Shown here: positions 26,673 through 35,859 of the stretch, piece after piece
Layout of the letters: each line of letters begins with the position of its first letter
Position numbering within the stretch: the stretch's first letter is position 1
Assembly: GCF_030019515.1 (NCBI RefSeq)
Contig: NZ_JASEEQ010000018.1
Coordinates: 1-64,000 of the forward strand
Length of the DNA: 64,000 nucleotides
Source of the DNA: Nocardioides sp.
GTDB lineage: Bacteria; Actinomycetota; Actinomycetes; Propionibacteriales; Nocardioidaceae
Direction of reading: 5' to 3'
Translations under genes and position numbers: made by a program
Notes under the pieces: generated by a model
Seen by the model: only the letters and a program-made list of their open reading frames with translations
Told to the model about the DNA's origin: nothing
Database searches by the model: none

Positions 26673-27449
26673 TCAGGCGCCGTACCGACGCTCGCGCAGG
26701 GTGTAGGCGCGCAGGGCGCGCAGGAAGTCCACGCGCCGGAAGTCGGGCCAGTACGCCTCGCAGAAGTAGAACTCCGACTTCGCGCTCTGCCAGAGCAGGA
26801 AGCCGCCGAGCCGCTGCTCCCCGGAGGTGCGGATCACGAGGTCGGGGTCGGGCTGGCCCTTGGTGTACAGGTGGTCGGCGATCGACTCGACGTCGATCAT
26901 CGAGGCGAGGTCCTCGAGCGAGGTGCCGTTGGCGGCGGCCTCCTGGAGCATGGAGCGTACGGCGTCCGCGATCTCGCGGCGGCCGCCGTACCCGACCGCC
27001 ACGTTGACCAGCATCCCGTCGACGTCGCGGGTGGCCTCCGCGGCGGCCTTGAGCCGCTCGGCCACCGACGCGGGCAGCAGGTCGAGGGCCCCGACCGGGT
27101 GCACCCGCCAGCGCCGCTGGTCGGCGAGCGAGTCCACCGCGTCGGCGATGATGCCCAGCAACGGCGCCAGCTCACGCTCGGGTCGGTTCAGGTTGTCGGT
27201 GGAGAGCAGCCACAGGGTGACGACCTCGGTGCCGACGTCGTCGCACCACCCCAGCAGCGGCTCGATGTTCGCCGCGCCGGCCTGGTGCCCGTCCGCGGTG
27301 TCCCGACCGACGGCCTTGGCCCAACGCCGGTTGCCGTCGAGCATCACCCCGATGTGCTTGGGCAGGTTCTCCGACGGCATCCGGCGCAGCATCCGTGCCT
27401 CGTACGCCGGGTAGAGCACCCGCCGGAGCCCGCGCTTCCAGTCCGCCAC
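26673..27449 (-). CDS. uppS: isoprenyl transferase (cis-prenyl diphosphate synthase)
   Basis: This is a 258-residue UppS/Rv1086-type Z-prenyl diphosphate synthase, which condenses IPP units to make the lipid carrier of cell-wall synthesis or its shorter precursor. Diagnostic motifs are HIGVMLDGNRRWAKAVG (catalytic Asp), TLWLLSTDNLNRP, NVAVGYGGRREIADAV and DLVIRTSGEQRLGGFLLWQS. GTG at 27449 was chosen because TACCAT lies 7 nt before it. An actinobacterial genome usually has two or more such enzymes; chain length cannot be judged here. It uses the IPP made by IspH, also in this window. Confidence 0.94.
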   Translation of the reverse strand: MADWKRGLRRVLYPAYEARMLRRMPSENLPKHIGVMLDGNRRWAKAVGRDTADGHQAGAANIEPLLGWCDDVGTEVVTLWLLSTDNLNRPERELAPLLGIIADAVDSLADQRRWRVHPVGALDLLPASVAERLKAAAEATRDVDGMLVNVAVGYGGRREIADAVRSMLQEAAANGTSLEDLASMIDVESIADHLYTKGQPDPDLVIRTSGEQRLGGFLLWQSAKSEFYFCEAYWPDFRRVDFLRALRAYTLRERRYGA

Positions 27450-27576
27450 GAGTGCGATGGTACCGGCGGCCCCGGCCTTCTCGTGACGCTCGCGACGACG
27501 TGACGTTCGCCGCCCCGCACGCCCGGAACGGCCCGATCTGGGATTGCGGTGACCGTACTGCGGGTACGGTTCCCCC

Positions 27577-28326
27577 ATGAACCAGCCGATGGAGCGGGCG
27601 GTGGGCCGGGCCCTGACCGGCAAGGACGCCATGCGCGCGGGCCTCGACCAGCTGCAGGAGGCGGTCGCCGACCTCAAGCCCCGGCTGCGCGGCTGGCTGC
27701 ACCTCGGCATCGCCCCGCTGACCCTCGCCGCGGGCATCGTGCTGGTCACCCTGGCGCCCACGACCCCGAGCCGGGTGGCGGCGGCGCTGTTCACCGGCTC
27801 GGCGCTGGTGCTGTTCACGGTCTCGGCGATCTACCACACCGGCACCTGGTCGCCGCGGACCTGGGCGTTCCTGCGCCGCTTCGACCACGCCAACATCTTC
27901 TTGCTGATCGCGGGCTCCTACACGCCGTTCAGCGTGCTCCTGCTGGAGGGCACCACGCGCGTCGCGCTGCTCGCGACCGTCTGGAGCGGCGCGGTGCTCG
28001 GCGTGCTGTTCCGGGTGTTCTGGACCGACGCCCCCCGCTGGCTCTACGTGCCGATCTACATCGCGCTCGGCTGGGCCGCGGTGTTCTTCATGCCGGCGTT
28101 CTTCGACGGCGCCACCCGCCTCGGCGTCGGTGTCGGGGTCGCGACGTTCGTGATGATCGTCGTCGGCGGCGCGCTCTACACCGTCGGCGGCGTGGTCTAC
28201 GGCTTCAAGCGGCCCAACCCGTGGCCGCGCTGGTTCGGCTTCCACGAGGTGTTCCACACCTTCACGATCCTGGCGTTCGTGAGCCACTACGTGGGCGTGT
28301 CGCTCGCGACGTACAGCCTGCGCTGA
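27577..28326 (+). CDS. trhA: hemolysin III family membrane protein (TrhA)
   Basis: This 249-residue seven-helix membrane protein is related to adiponectin (PAQR) receptors. Family residues are FTVSAIYHTGTW, LRRFDHANIFLLIAGSYTPF and the C-terminal FGFHEVFHTFTILAFVSHY, whose His residues bind zinc in relatives. Bacterial TrhA proteins influence membrane lipid homeostasis. TACGGT ends 6 nt before the ATG, so the transcript is probably leaderless. The stop lies 15 nt from the convergent aldehyde dehydrogenase. Confidence 0.92.
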   Translation: MNQPMERAVGRALTGKDAMRAGLDQLQEAVADLKPRLRGWLHLGIAPLTLAAGIVLVTLAPTTPSRVAAALFTGSALVLFTVSAIYHTGTWSPRTWAFLRRFDHANIFLLIAGSYTPFSVLLLEGTTRVALLATVWSGAVLGVLFRVFWTDAPRWLYVPIYIALGWAAVFFMPAFFDGATRLGVGVGVATFVMIVVGGALYTVGGVVYGFKRPNPWPRWFGFHEVFHTFTILAFVSHYVGVSLATYSLR

Positions 28327-28341
28327 CGCCCCGGGGCACGG

Positions 28342-29859
28342 TCAGCCTCGGCCGTGCAAGACCTTGACGATCGCGGCGAGCCGCCGGTCGGCCTGCTCGG
28401 TGCGCTCGAAGGTGGTCAGCGCCAGGGCCGGCTTGAACCGCTGCCGGGCGATCGCCTTCGCGTAGGTGAACTCCTTGAGGCCCTCCGGCCCGTGGATGCG
28501 CCCGAAGCCGGAGTCGCCGACGCCGCCGAACGGCAGGCTCGGGATCGCCGCGAACGAGATCACCGCGTTGATCGCGGTCATGCCGGACCGGATCCGCTCC
28601 GCGATCGCCATCCCGTTGTCCTTGCTGAACACCGTCGCGCCCAGGCCGTACGGCGTCCCGTTGGCCAGCTCGACCGCCTCGTCCATGTCGCGCACCTTCG
28701 CGATCGTCATGGTCGGACCGAACGTCTCCTCCTGGACCGCCGCGGAGTCTTCGGGCACGTCCACGAGGATCGTGGGCTGCACGAACCGCTCGCCCACCGC
28801 GTCCGCGCCGCCGACGACCGCGCGGCCGCCACGCTCGAGCGCGTCGTCGATGTGGCGCCGGATCACGCCGAGCTGGCCCGGCATCGTGATCGGGCCGATC
28901 TTCGCGTCGTCGCCGCCCTCGGCGCTCAGGCCCTGCGCCCTGCGGGTGATCTCCGCGAGGAACTCGTCGTACACGCGCTCGTGCACGTAGACCCGCTCTA
29001 CGCCGGCGCAGGTCTGGCCGGCGTTGCTGCACGCGCCCCACAGCGCGGCGTCGGCGGCGGCCGGGACGTCGGCGTCGGCGTCGACGATGAGCGGGTCCTT
29101 GCCGCCCGCCTCGATGACGACCGGGGTCAGCGTCTCGGCGCAGGCGGCCATCACCTTCTTCCCCGTGCCGGTCGAGCCGGTGAACGCCACCTTGTCGACC
29201 CCGGAGCGGCACAGCGCGGCACCGGTCTCGCCGCGGCCGGTGACGACCTGGAGGACCGGTCGCCCGACGCACTCGCCGAACGTGCGGGCCAGCCACTCGC
29301 CGACCGCCGGGGTGTACTCGCTGGGCTTGAACACCACCGCGTTGCCGGCGGCGAGCGCGTAGGCGATCGAGCCGAGCGGGGTGAACACCGGGTAGTTCCA
29401 CGGGCCGATCACGCCGACGACGCCGAGCGGGCGGAACTCCACGGTCGCGGCCTGGTTGACCATCAGCATCCCGGGCGAGACCCGGTGCCGCCCCAGCACC
29501 TTGCCGGCGTGGCCGGCGGCCCAGGCGAGGTGGTCGATCCCGAGCGTCGCCTCGAGCATCGCGTCGGAGCGGGGCTTGCCGGTCTCACGGTGCATGAGCT
29601 CGGCGAGCTCAGGCATCCGGCGGGTGATCGCCGCCTTCCAGGTGGTCAGGTAGACCTTGCGGTCCTTGAAGGACAGGGCCGACCACCACTCGGCCGCGGA
29701 CCGGGCACGCTCGACGGCCGCGCGCACCTCTGCCTCGCCGTGCACCGGGAAGGTCCCGACGACCTCCCCGGTCGCGGGGTCCAGCGACTCGAACGTCGAG
29801 CCGGAGGGGGCCGGCTGACCGGGTTGAGAGGACTGCGGGCGGGCCGGGGCCTGGGTCAT
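28342..29859 (-). CDS. NAD(P)-dependent aldehyde dehydrogenase (succinate-semialdehyde type)
   Basis: This 505-residue ALDH has the catalytic Cys in SNAGQTCAGVERVYVH, the general base Glu in VIEAGGKDPLIV and a cofactor loop FTGSTGTGKKV. PWNYPVFTPLGSIAYALAAG and GGVGDSGFGRIHG are typical of the succinate-semialdehyde or broad aldehyde dehydrogenases called GabD2-like in actinobacteria. The natural substrate is not certain. A symmetrical element at 29894-29904 lies 34 nt upstream and could be a TetR-type operator. It is convergent with trhA. Confidence 0.93.
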   Translation of the reverse strand: MTQAPARPQSSQPGQPAPSGSTFESLDPATGEVVGTFPVHGEAEVRAAVERARSAAEWWSALSFKDRKVYLTTWKAAITRRMPELAELMHRETGKPRSDAMLEATLGIDHLAWAAGHAGKVLGRHRVSPGMLMVNQAATVEFRPLGVVGVIGPWNYPVFTPLGSIAYALAAGNAVVFKPSEYTPAVGEWLARTFGECVGRPVLQVVTGRGETGAALCRSGVDKVAFTGSTGTGKKVMAACAETLTPVVIEAGGKDPLIVDADADVPAAADAALWGACSNAGQTCAGVERVYVHERVYDEFLAEITRRAQGLSAEGGDDAKIGPITMPGQLGVIRRHIDDALERGGRAVVGGADAVGERFVQPTILVDVPEDSAAVQEETFGPTMTIAKVRDMDEAVELANGTPYGLGATVFSKDNGMAIAERIRSGMTAINAVISFAAIPSLPFGGVGDSGFGRIHGPEGLKEFTYAKAIARQRFKPALALTTFERTEQADRRLAAIVKVLHGRG

Positions 29860-29888
29860 GGGTGCTCCTGGGGGGTGACCGACGCGAT

Positions 29889-29908
29889 TGTCACAGTGTC
29901 ACTGTCAC
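29889..29908. promoter_or_regulatory. possible TetR-type operator upstream of ALDH
   Basis: The sequence around CAGTG-T-CACTG (29894-29904) is a perfect inverted repeat inside a run of three GTCAC units. It lies in the probable -35/-10 region of the aldehyde dehydrogenase gene. TGACA/TGTCA symmetry of this kind is common for TetR regulators of fatty-acid and aldehyde genes. No regulator gene is adjacent, so it would act in trans. Confidence 0.5.
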
Positions 29909-29977
29909 GGTACCCGGCCAGGCGGCGCCAGGAAATGGGTCGTGCGGCTGACCGCACGACCGGCCACACGACCGGCC

Positions 29978-31912
29978 TCAGCGGAGCGCGGCGTCCAGCT
30001 CGTCGACGCTGGTCACGGGCCGCTCGCACACGAGGTGGCGGCACACGTACGCCGCCGCGCGGCCGTCCACCGGCGTGCGCCCGGCCAGCAGCGGGATGTC
30101 GTCGTCGGCCGCGTCGGCGACCACGACCACGGCGCCGGGGTGCCGCCGGGCCCGGACCTCGAGCTCGTCGCGCTCCTCCGACCAGTCGCCGACGACCGCG
30201 ATCTCCACGGGCCCGTCGAGCATCGACTCGGCCGCCGCGAGCGACCACCCGGCGAAGCGGGGCGCCCGCTCGGCGAGCGTCGCGACCGAGGCCAGCGCCG
30301 CCTCGGCCGCGTCGCGGTGGCGGCCCGAGCCCGTGAGCGCGGCGTACGTCGCCAGCGCGTGCACCATCGACGAGAGACCCGAGGGGCTGGCGTTGTCGGA
30401 GGGGTCGCGCGGCCGGGCGAGCAGGGCCTCGGCGTCGTCGGCGGTGTCGAAGAAGCCGCCGTCCTCGGCGCCGAAGTGGGTGAGCGCGAGCTCCAGGATG
30501 GCGCCCGTGCGCTCCAGCCAGACGGCGTCGCCGGTGGCCTGGAGCAGGTCGAGGAAGCCGGCCGCGACGCAGCCGTGGTCCCCCAGCACGCCGGCGGGCG
30601 CGCCGACCACGCCGTCGCGGGAGACCCGGCGCAGTCGGCCGTCGACCACGTGGAGCCGCCAGAGCAGCTCGGCGGCCTCGCGGGCGGCGTCGACGTACCC
30701 GGCCCGGGCGAGACCGCTGATCGCCAGGCCGTTCCAGGCCGCGACGACCTTGTCGTCACGGGCCGGTCGCGCGCGTCGATCGCGCGCCTCGAACAGCCGG
30801 CTCCGGACGCGGGCCCAGCGGTCCGGGTCGTCGGGGTCGACCCGCAGCTGGAGCGTTGAGGTGCCGTGCTCGAAGGTGCCCTCGTCGGTCACGCCCAGCA
30901 GCCGGGCCGTCCACGGGCCGTCCTCGGGACCGAGCACCTCGGTCAGCTGTGCGGGGGTCCAGACGTAGTAGGTGCCCTCCGCGCCCTCGGAGTCGGCGTC
31001 GAGCGCCGAGGCGAAGCCGCCCTCGTCGGTCCGCAGCTCGGCGAGCATGAAGCGCGCGATCCCCTGGGCGACCCGCTCGCCCAGGTCGGTGCCCCACTCG
31101 GCGTAGACGCGCAGCAGCAGGGCGTTGTCGTAGAGCATCTTCTCGAAGTGCGGCACCACCCAGTCCGCGTCCACGCTGTAGCGCGCGAAGCCGCCGCCGA
31201 GCTGGTCGTGGATGCCGCCGCGGGCCATCGCCTCGAGGGTCGCGCCGAGCATCTCGCGCTCGCCGTGGCGCCGGAGGAACTCGAGCACCATCGTCGGCGG
31301 GAACTTCGGCGCGCTGCCGAACCCGGCGGCGCCCGCGTCGTACTCGAGCGCGAGCGTGCGGACCGCGCCGTCGAGCACCGCCCGCGTGATCGGCGCGCCC
31401 CCCGTGGCCAGGCTCGCCGACGACAGGTGCTCGCGCAGGCTCGCCGCGACCCGGCGCACCTCGTCGGAGCGGGTGTGCCACGCGTCGGTCAGCGCCTCCA
31501 GCACCTGGCGGAACGCCGGCTGCCCGTGCCGCGGCCGGTCCGGGAAGTAGGTGCCGGCGAAGAACGGGCTGCCCTCGTGGTCCAGCACGACCGTCATCGG
31601 CCAGCCGCCGTGCCCGGTCATCGACGTGGTCGCCTGCATGTAGACCGCGTCCACGTCGGGCCGCTCCTCGCGGTCCACCTTCACGCTGACGAAGTGCTCG
31701 TTGAGGTACGCCGCCGTCGCCTCGTCCTCGAAGGACTCGTGGGCCATCACGTGGCACCAGTGGCACGCGGCGTACCCGACGCTCAGCAGCACCGGCACGT
31801 GGCGGCGCCGCGCCTCCTCGAACGCCTCGGGCCCCCACTCCCACCAGTCGACGGGGTTGTCGGCGTGCTGGAGGAGGTAGGGCGAGGTCGCGGAGGCCAG
31901 ACGGTTGGGCAC
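29978..31912 (-). CDS. YyaL-type thioredoxin-domain protein (DUF255)
   Basis: This 644-residue protein has an N-terminal thioredoxin-like domain (SVGYAACHWCHVMAHESF, CHWC at residues 50-53), followed by a six-hairpin (alpha/alpha)6 glycosidase-like barrel: GGIHDQLGGGFARYSVDADW, HFEKMLYDNALLLRVYAEW, YYVWTPAQL and DDKVVAAWNGLAISGL. The family is universal (spermatogenesis-associated protein 20) but has no agreed enzymatic activity. GTG at 31912 follows TAGCGT by 6 nt. It is monocistronic. Confidence 0.92.
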   Translation of the reverse strand: MPNRLASATSPYLLQHADNPVDWWEWGPEAFEEARRRHVPVLLSVGYAACHWCHVMAHESFEDEATAAYLNEHFVSVKVDREERPDVDAVYMQATTSMTGHGGWPMTVVLDHEGSPFFAGTYFPDRPRHGQPAFRQVLEALTDAWHTRSDEVRRVAASLREHLSSASLATGGAPITRAVLDGAVRTLALEYDAGAAGFGSAPKFPPTMVLEFLRRHGEREMLGATLEAMARGGIHDQLGGGFARYSVDADWVVPHFEKMLYDNALLLRVYAEWGTDLGERVAQGIARFMLAELRTDEGGFASALDADSEGAEGTYYVWTPAQLTEVLGPEDGPWTARLLGVTDEGTFEHGTSTLQLRVDPDDPDRWARVRSRLFEARDRRARPARDDKVVAAWNGLAISGLARAGYVDAAREAAELLWRLHVVDGRLRRVSRDGVVGAPAGVLGDHGCVAAGFLDLLQATGDAVWLERTGAILELALTHFGAEDGGFFDTADDAEALLARPRDPSDNASPSGLSSMVHALATYAALTGSGRHRDAAEAALASVATLAERAPRFAGWSLAAAESMLDGPVEIAVVGDWSEERDELEVRARRHPGAVVVVADAADDDIPLLAGRTPVDGRAAAYVCRHLVCERPVTSVDELDAALR

Positions 31913-31991
31913 CTCGCCACGCTAGCCGTGCGGCCGAGGCACGGCGAGGAGAGGCGCCCTGGCGAGGATGTGCCTCGGCCGGACGCCAAGA

Positions 31992-32032
31992 CCCGGGGAG
32001 GACAGGGACACCGGTCCGCAGTCCTCCCCGGG
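31992..32032. terminator. terminator after ABC permease
   Basis: A perfect 12-bp stem (CCCGGGGAGGAC / GTCCTCCCCGGG) with a 17-nt loop lies 10 nt past the permease stop. A second, wider inverted repeat (GGCCGAGGCAC at 31932-31942 with GTGCCTCGGCC at 31970-31980) lies further down, next to the yyaL-type promoter. Confidence 0.75.
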
Positions 32033-32042
32033 CACTCGACCG

Positions 32043-32840
32043 CTACTTGACCTCGGCCCGCATCACGAGACGCAGGCCGAGGAGGCCCGGCAGGACCAGC
32101 CAGGCGGTCGCGGCGACAGCGAGGTGGGCCCACTGGTCGCCCGCGATGGTCCCGTCGAAGAGGGTGCCCTCGGCGAGGTTGAGGTCCACCCAGGGCCGCA
32201 CGTCCTGGTACCAGCCCTGGGTCGAGGCCAGCATCTCGGACAGGGTGGGGACCAGGAGCGAGGAGACGAAGTACATCACCAGCGCCACCGGTGAGCTCCG
32301 GAACAGGATGCCGAGCATGGTCCCGGTCAGCAGGCACAGCAGGCTGCCGACGACGATCTCCACGCCGTGCGCGAGGGACACGTCCCAGACCTGGTCGGTG
32401 CCGGCGATCACCGTCCCGACGATGTTGCCGGCGACCCCGACGACCAGCGCGAACAGCATCGATGCGACGCCCACGCTGACCGACGCGGCGACCTTGGCCA
32501 CGACGATCCGGTTGCGGTGCGGCACCAGCGTGAACGTGGTGAGACCGGTGCGCTGACTCCACTCCCCGGTGATCGACAGGACGGCGATGATCGGCAGGAT
32601 CACCGTCATCGGGAAGCCGATCGCCTCGGCGAAGGTGTAGTAGGTCAGCTCCTCGTCGGGGGCGAACAGGATGATCGCCACGGTCGAGAGGAGAGCAGCG
32701 ATGACGATGCTCGCCATCAGCCAGTAGCCCGAGCGGGTGTCGAACATCTTGCGGAGCTCGACGCGGATCACCCGCGACAGCGGCACCCGGTGGACGGGCG
32801 CGTGCTGCTCGAGGGCGGCGTCGAGGACGGTGGTGGTCAT
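32043..32840 (-). CDS. ABC transporter permease (ABC-2 type)
   Basis: This is a 265-residue membrane protein with six predicted helices and an N-terminal amphipathic start (VIRVELRKMFDTRSGYWLM), as in ABC-2 export permeases. Helices are visible at about residues 38-58, 75-90, 115-140, 155-175, 190-205 and 235-255. It overlaps the ATPase gene by ATGA. The substrate is unknown: lipid, antibiotic or peptide export is typical. Proximity to a sensor kinase/regulator pair suggests a stress-induced export system. Confidence 0.85.
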   Translation of the reverse strand: MTTTVLDAALEQHAPVHRVPLSRVIRVELRKMFDTRSGYWLMASIVIAALLSTVAIILFAPDEELTYYTFAEAIGFPMTVILPIIAVLSITGEWSQRTGLTTFTLVPHRNRIVVAKVAASVSVGVASMLFALVVGVAGNIVGTVIAGTDQVWDVSLAHGVEIVVGSLLCLLTGTMLGILFRSSPVALVMYFVSSLLVPTLSEMLASTQGWYQDVRPWVDLNLAEGTLFDGTIAGDQWAHLAVAATAWLVLPGLLGLRLVMRAEVK

Positions 32841-33733
32841 GCTGCACTTCCATCTCGTTGTGTGTCTGCGGTGAGCTGGAGGAAGAGCTCCTCGAGACCG
32901 CCGTCGGCGGTGCGCAGCTCGGTGAGGGCGAGGCCGGCGTCGCGGGCGAGCAGCCCGACGACGGCGAGGTCGGCGTCGGCGCGGAGCGCTCGGTCCGACG
33001 TAGGTGCCGTGGTGAGACCGGCCTCGCGCAGGGTGCGCTCGAGTACGGCCAGGTCCCGCGAGCGGACGATCGTCCCCGCCCCCTGGAGCAGCTCCGCCTT
33101 GGCGCCCTGGGCCACGATGCGACCGCGTCCGATCATCACGATGTCGTCGGCGATGACCTCCACCTCGTGCAGCAGGTGGGAGGACAGGAGGACGGTTCCA
33201 CCGCGGTCGGCGTACCACCGGAGCAGGTCGCGCATCCAGCGGATCCCGGCGGGGTCGAGCCCGTTCGCCGGCTCATCGAGGATCAGCACGGACGGGGAGC
33301 CGCTCAGGGCGACCGCGATGCCGAGCCGCTGGCGCATGCCGAGCGAGTAGCTGCCGACCCGTCGGTCCGACTCGGCCTCGGTGAGGCCGACCAGGTCGAG
33401 CATCTGCCGGACCTGATCGCCCCGCAGGCCCATCAAGTGCTGGGCCAGGGCGAGGATCTCCCGGCCACTGCGGCCGGCGTGCTGCGCCGAGGCGTCGAGC
33501 ATCACACCGACCTGGCGGCCGGGGTTGGGCAGGTCCGTGAACCGGCGTCCCGAGATGGTGGCGGCGCCGGACGTGGGTCGGGTCAGGCCGACCATCATGC
33601 GCATCGAGGTCGACTTGCCGGCCCCGTTCGGGCCGAGGAACCCGGTGACGCGGCCCGGTCGGGCCGTGAAGCTGATGTCGTCGACGACGGGGCGACCGCC
33701 GTACTTCTTCGACAGGGATTCGATGGTGATCAT
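32837..33733 (-). CDS. ABC transporter ATP-binding protein (ABC-2 exporter)
   Basis: This 298-residue ATPase partners the permease. Walker A is FLGPNGAGKSTSM, the signature is YSLGMRQRLGIA, and Walker B is VLILDEPANGLDPAG, where the NGLDPAG form is typical of BcrA/CcmA-like exporters. The C-terminal 70 residues form the usual variable domain. ATG at 33733 was chosen over upstream in-frame codons because the protein aligns from MITIESLSKKYGG. It is followed by the permease with a 4-nt overlap. Its promoter region lies beside the terminator of the two-component operon. Confidence 0.92.
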   Translation of the reverse strand: MITIESLSKKYGGRPVVDDISFTARPGRVTGFLGPNGAGKSTSMRMMVGLTRPTSGAATISGRRFTDLPNPGRQVGVMLDASAQHAGRSGREILALAQHLMGLRGDQVRQMLDLVGLTEAESDRRVGSYSLGMRQRLGIAVALSGSPSVLILDEPANGLDPAGIRWMRDLLRWYADRGGTVLLSSHLLHEVEVIADDIVMIGRGRIVAQGAKAELLQGAGTIVRSRDLAVLERTLREAGLTTAPTSDRALRADADLAVVGLLARDAGLALTELRTADGGLEELFLQLTADTQRDGSAA

Positions 33734-33834
33734 GGGCGAGGGCTCCTGATTGAGGTGATGCCTCGACGCTAGGAGCGGGGACGGGGTGAGCGCATCGTCA
33801 TCAGGTCGCGTTCGGTCCACGACCACGCCATGAC

Positions 33835-33862
33835 CCGGGGTCCGACCTTGGTCGGACCCCGG
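33835..33862 (-). terminator. terminator of the two-component operon
   Basis: A perfect inverted repeat with 13-bp arms (CCGGGGTCCGACC and its complement, TT centre) begins 9 nt after the response-regulator stop and separates it from the ABC exporter operon. Confidence 0.85.
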
Positions 33863-33870
33863 CGCCGCCG

Positions 33871-34527
33871 TCAGCGGTCGGTCGAGTCGAAGATCCCGGT
33901 CTGGTAGGCGAGCACGATCGCCTGGGCCCGGTCGCGCAGGTCCAGCTTCTGGAACAGCCGGGTCACGTGGGTCTTGACGGTGGTGTCGCTGATGAACAGC
34001 GCCCGCCCGATCTCGGCGTTGGAGAGCCCCTGGGTGATCAGCCGGAACACCTCCAGCTCCCGACTGGTGAGCGTCGCCACGGCTTCCGGAGGAGGCTGCC
34101 GGCGCAGCCGGGTGAACTCGCGGATCACCCGTCGGGTGACGGTGGGCGAGAGCAGCGCGTCGCCGTCGGCGATGGTCCGGACGGCGGCGATCAGCTGTTC
34201 GGGTGGGTCGTCCTTGAGGACGAAGCCGCTGGCGCCGGCACCCAGCGCCTCGTAGACGTACTCGTCGAGGTTGAACGTCGTCAGGACGAGCACGCGCGCG
34301 GTGCCGCCGGTCGCCAGGATCCGCCGGGTCGCCTCCAGCCCGTCGAGCTCGGGCATCCGGATGTCCATCAGCACGACGTCCGGGTGGAAGCGCTCGGCTC
34401 GGGCGATCGCCTCGCGACCGTTGCCGGCCTCCGCGACCACCTCGATGTCCGGCTCGTCGGCCAGCAGCATCCGCAGCCCGGCTCGCACCATCGACTGGTC
34501 GTCGACGACCAGCACCCGGATCGTCAT
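33871..34527 (-). CDS. NarL/LuxR-family response regulator
   Basis: This 218-residue regulator has a receiver domain (VLVVDDQSMVRAGLRMLL, phosphoacceptor Asp in PDVVLMDIRMPELDG, Lys in SGFVLKDDPP) and a C-terminal LuxR helix-turn-helix (LTSRELEVFRLITQGLSNAE, TVKTHVTRLFQKL). It overlaps the sensor kinase gene by 4 nt, so the two form a pair. The neighbouring ABC exporter is the most likely target, judged by position only. It differs from the DevR-like regulator at 56626. Confidence 0.94.
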   Translation of the reverse strand: MTIRVLVVDDQSMVRAGLRMLLADEPDIEVVAEAGNGREAIARAERFHPDVVLMDIRMPELDGLEATRRILATGGTARVLVLTTFNLDEYVYEALGAGASGFVLKDDPPEQLIAAVRTIADGDALLSPTVTRRVIREFTRLRRQPPPEAVATLTSRELEVFRLITQGLSNAEIGRALFISDTTVKTHVTRLFQKLDLRDRAQAIVLAYQTGIFDSTDR

Positions 34528-35690
34528 GACCCGTCTCCGTCCAGCGGAAGCCGCGCGCGCACGGCGAACCCTCCGGCGGGGCCTCGGCCCGCAGTCATCT
34601 CCCCGCCGTAGATCTTGACCCGCTCACGAAGGCCCACCAGGCCGTGTCCGAACCCGTCGCCGGGTGCTGCGCCGCGGCCGTCGTCGCGGACCTCGACCCG
34701 AAGGTCGTCGGGCTCGTAGTACACGTCCACGTCCGCGCGCTGCGCCTGGGCGTGCTTGAGGGTGTTGGTGATCGCCTCCTGCACGATGCGGTACGCCGAG
34801 AGATCGAGTCCGGGCGGCAGCTCGACCGGCTCACCGTGGACCTGCAGCCGGACGGCCAGCCCGGTCGTCCTGACGTCTGCCAGCAGGCCGTCGAGGTCGG
34901 CGATGCCCGGGTGGGGCACCAGCTCGGCCGGCTCACCGTCGCGCCGCATCGCCCCGAGCAGGCGGCGCATCTCGGCGAGCGCGGCCCGCCCGGCTCGCTC
35001 GACGTTCTCGAGCGCCTCGCGGTTCTCCGCGTCGGAGTCGGGCATCCGGTGCCGGACGGCCCCGACCTGGAGCACCATCACGCTGACCGCGTGTGCCACG
35101 ACGTCGTGGAGCTCCCGCGCGATCCGGCCGCGCTCCTCCGCGACGGCCACGCGCGCCGCCGTCTCGCGGTCGCGCTCGGCACGGGCCGCGCGCTCCTCGG
35201 CCGCCTCGGTCCGCTCGGTGCGCTCGCGCAGGGCATAGCCGGCCAGCCACGCCATGGCGAACAGCAGCGGAGTGGAGATCAGGGCGCCCGACGTGTGCGT
35301 GGGGTCGTTGTACATCACGATCGCGCCGCTGCCGACCACGATCGCCAGACCGACCCGCGCCTGGACGGCGTTGCGCTGGTTGCCGAGCAGCAGCGCGGCG
35401 CCCAGCCCAGCGACGAACAGGCCCGCCTGGCTGGGGATCATCCGGCCGTCGGCGAAGGAGAGCGCCGCACAGGCCAGCCAGACGCCGGCGGGCGCGCCGA
35501 AGGGGAACCACCGGCGCAGCACCAGGGCCAGGATGATCGCGGCGATCGCGGCCCCTTCCCACCAGGCCGCGGCACCGGCGGGGAGGTAGCGGTCGTCGCG
35601 ACCGAGCGTGCCGACGGCGCTCCACACCGCGGCCACGCCGAGGAGGGCGTCGAGGCCGTACGTCGCCAGCCACCGCCGGTACCGGCTCAC
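34524..35690 (-). CDS. sensor histidine kinase (DesK/NarL-partner type)
   Basis: This 388-residue membrane kinase has about five N-terminal transmembrane helices (residues 10-150), a HisKA_3 dimerisation domain (EERGRIARELHDVVAHAVSV, phospho-His in ELHD) and an HATPase_c domain with QEAITNTLKHAQ (N-box), VRDDGRGAA and FGHGLVGLRERV. There is no large extracytoplasmic domain, so it probably senses a membrane signal. GTG at 35690 is preceded by TACGTT with a 6-nt gap, suggesting a leaderless operon transcript. Confidence 0.93.
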   Translation of the reverse strand: MSRYRRWLATYGLDALLGVAAVWSAVGTLGRDDRYLPAGAAAWWEGAAIAAIILALVLRRWFPFGAPAGVWLACAALSFADGRMIPSQAGLFVAGLGAALLLGNQRNAVQARVGLAIVVGSGAIVMYNDPTHTSGALISTPLLFAMAWLAGYALRERTERTEAAEERAARAERDRETAARVAVAEERGRIARELHDVVAHAVSVMVLQVGAVRHRMPDSDAENREALENVERAGRAALAEMRRLLGAMRRDGEPAELVPHPGIADLDGLLADVRTTGLAVRLQVHGEPVELPPGLDLSAYRIVQEAITNTLKHAQAQRADVDVYYEPDDLRVEVRDDGRGAAPGDGFGHGLVGLRERVKIYGGEMTAGRGPAGGFAVRARLPLDGDGS

Positions 35691-35812
35691 GAGCTCAACG
35701 TACTCAGCCGCCGCGGTCGGTGCGTCCTACCAACGGAGGAGAAGTCGGCGGCTTCCGGGCGGGATCGGACGACTCGAGCAGGCCGGAGTCCGGTGGCGGC
35801 CCCCGATCGCAA

Positions 35813-35825
35813 TAGATACGATCTA
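35813..35825. promoter_or_regulatory. inverted repeat TAGAT-ACG-ATCTA, possible operator
   Basis: The repeat lies in an unusually AT-rich patch (35806-35840) that also contains TAGAAT, a plausible -10 element, about 35 nt before the small membrane protein gene. It looks like a regulated promoter, possibly bound by a PadR-type or other repressor. Confidence 0.45.
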
Positions 35826-35859
35826 GAATGGTTTCAACAACAGAGTAAGGGGTGCCGCC

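Noticed and set aside
33835..33862. GGTCCGACCTTGGTCGGACC considered as a DosR-like box
   Set aside because: It is part of a long perfect hairpin directly after the response-regulator stop, with different half-sites and spacing, so a terminator is the better reading.
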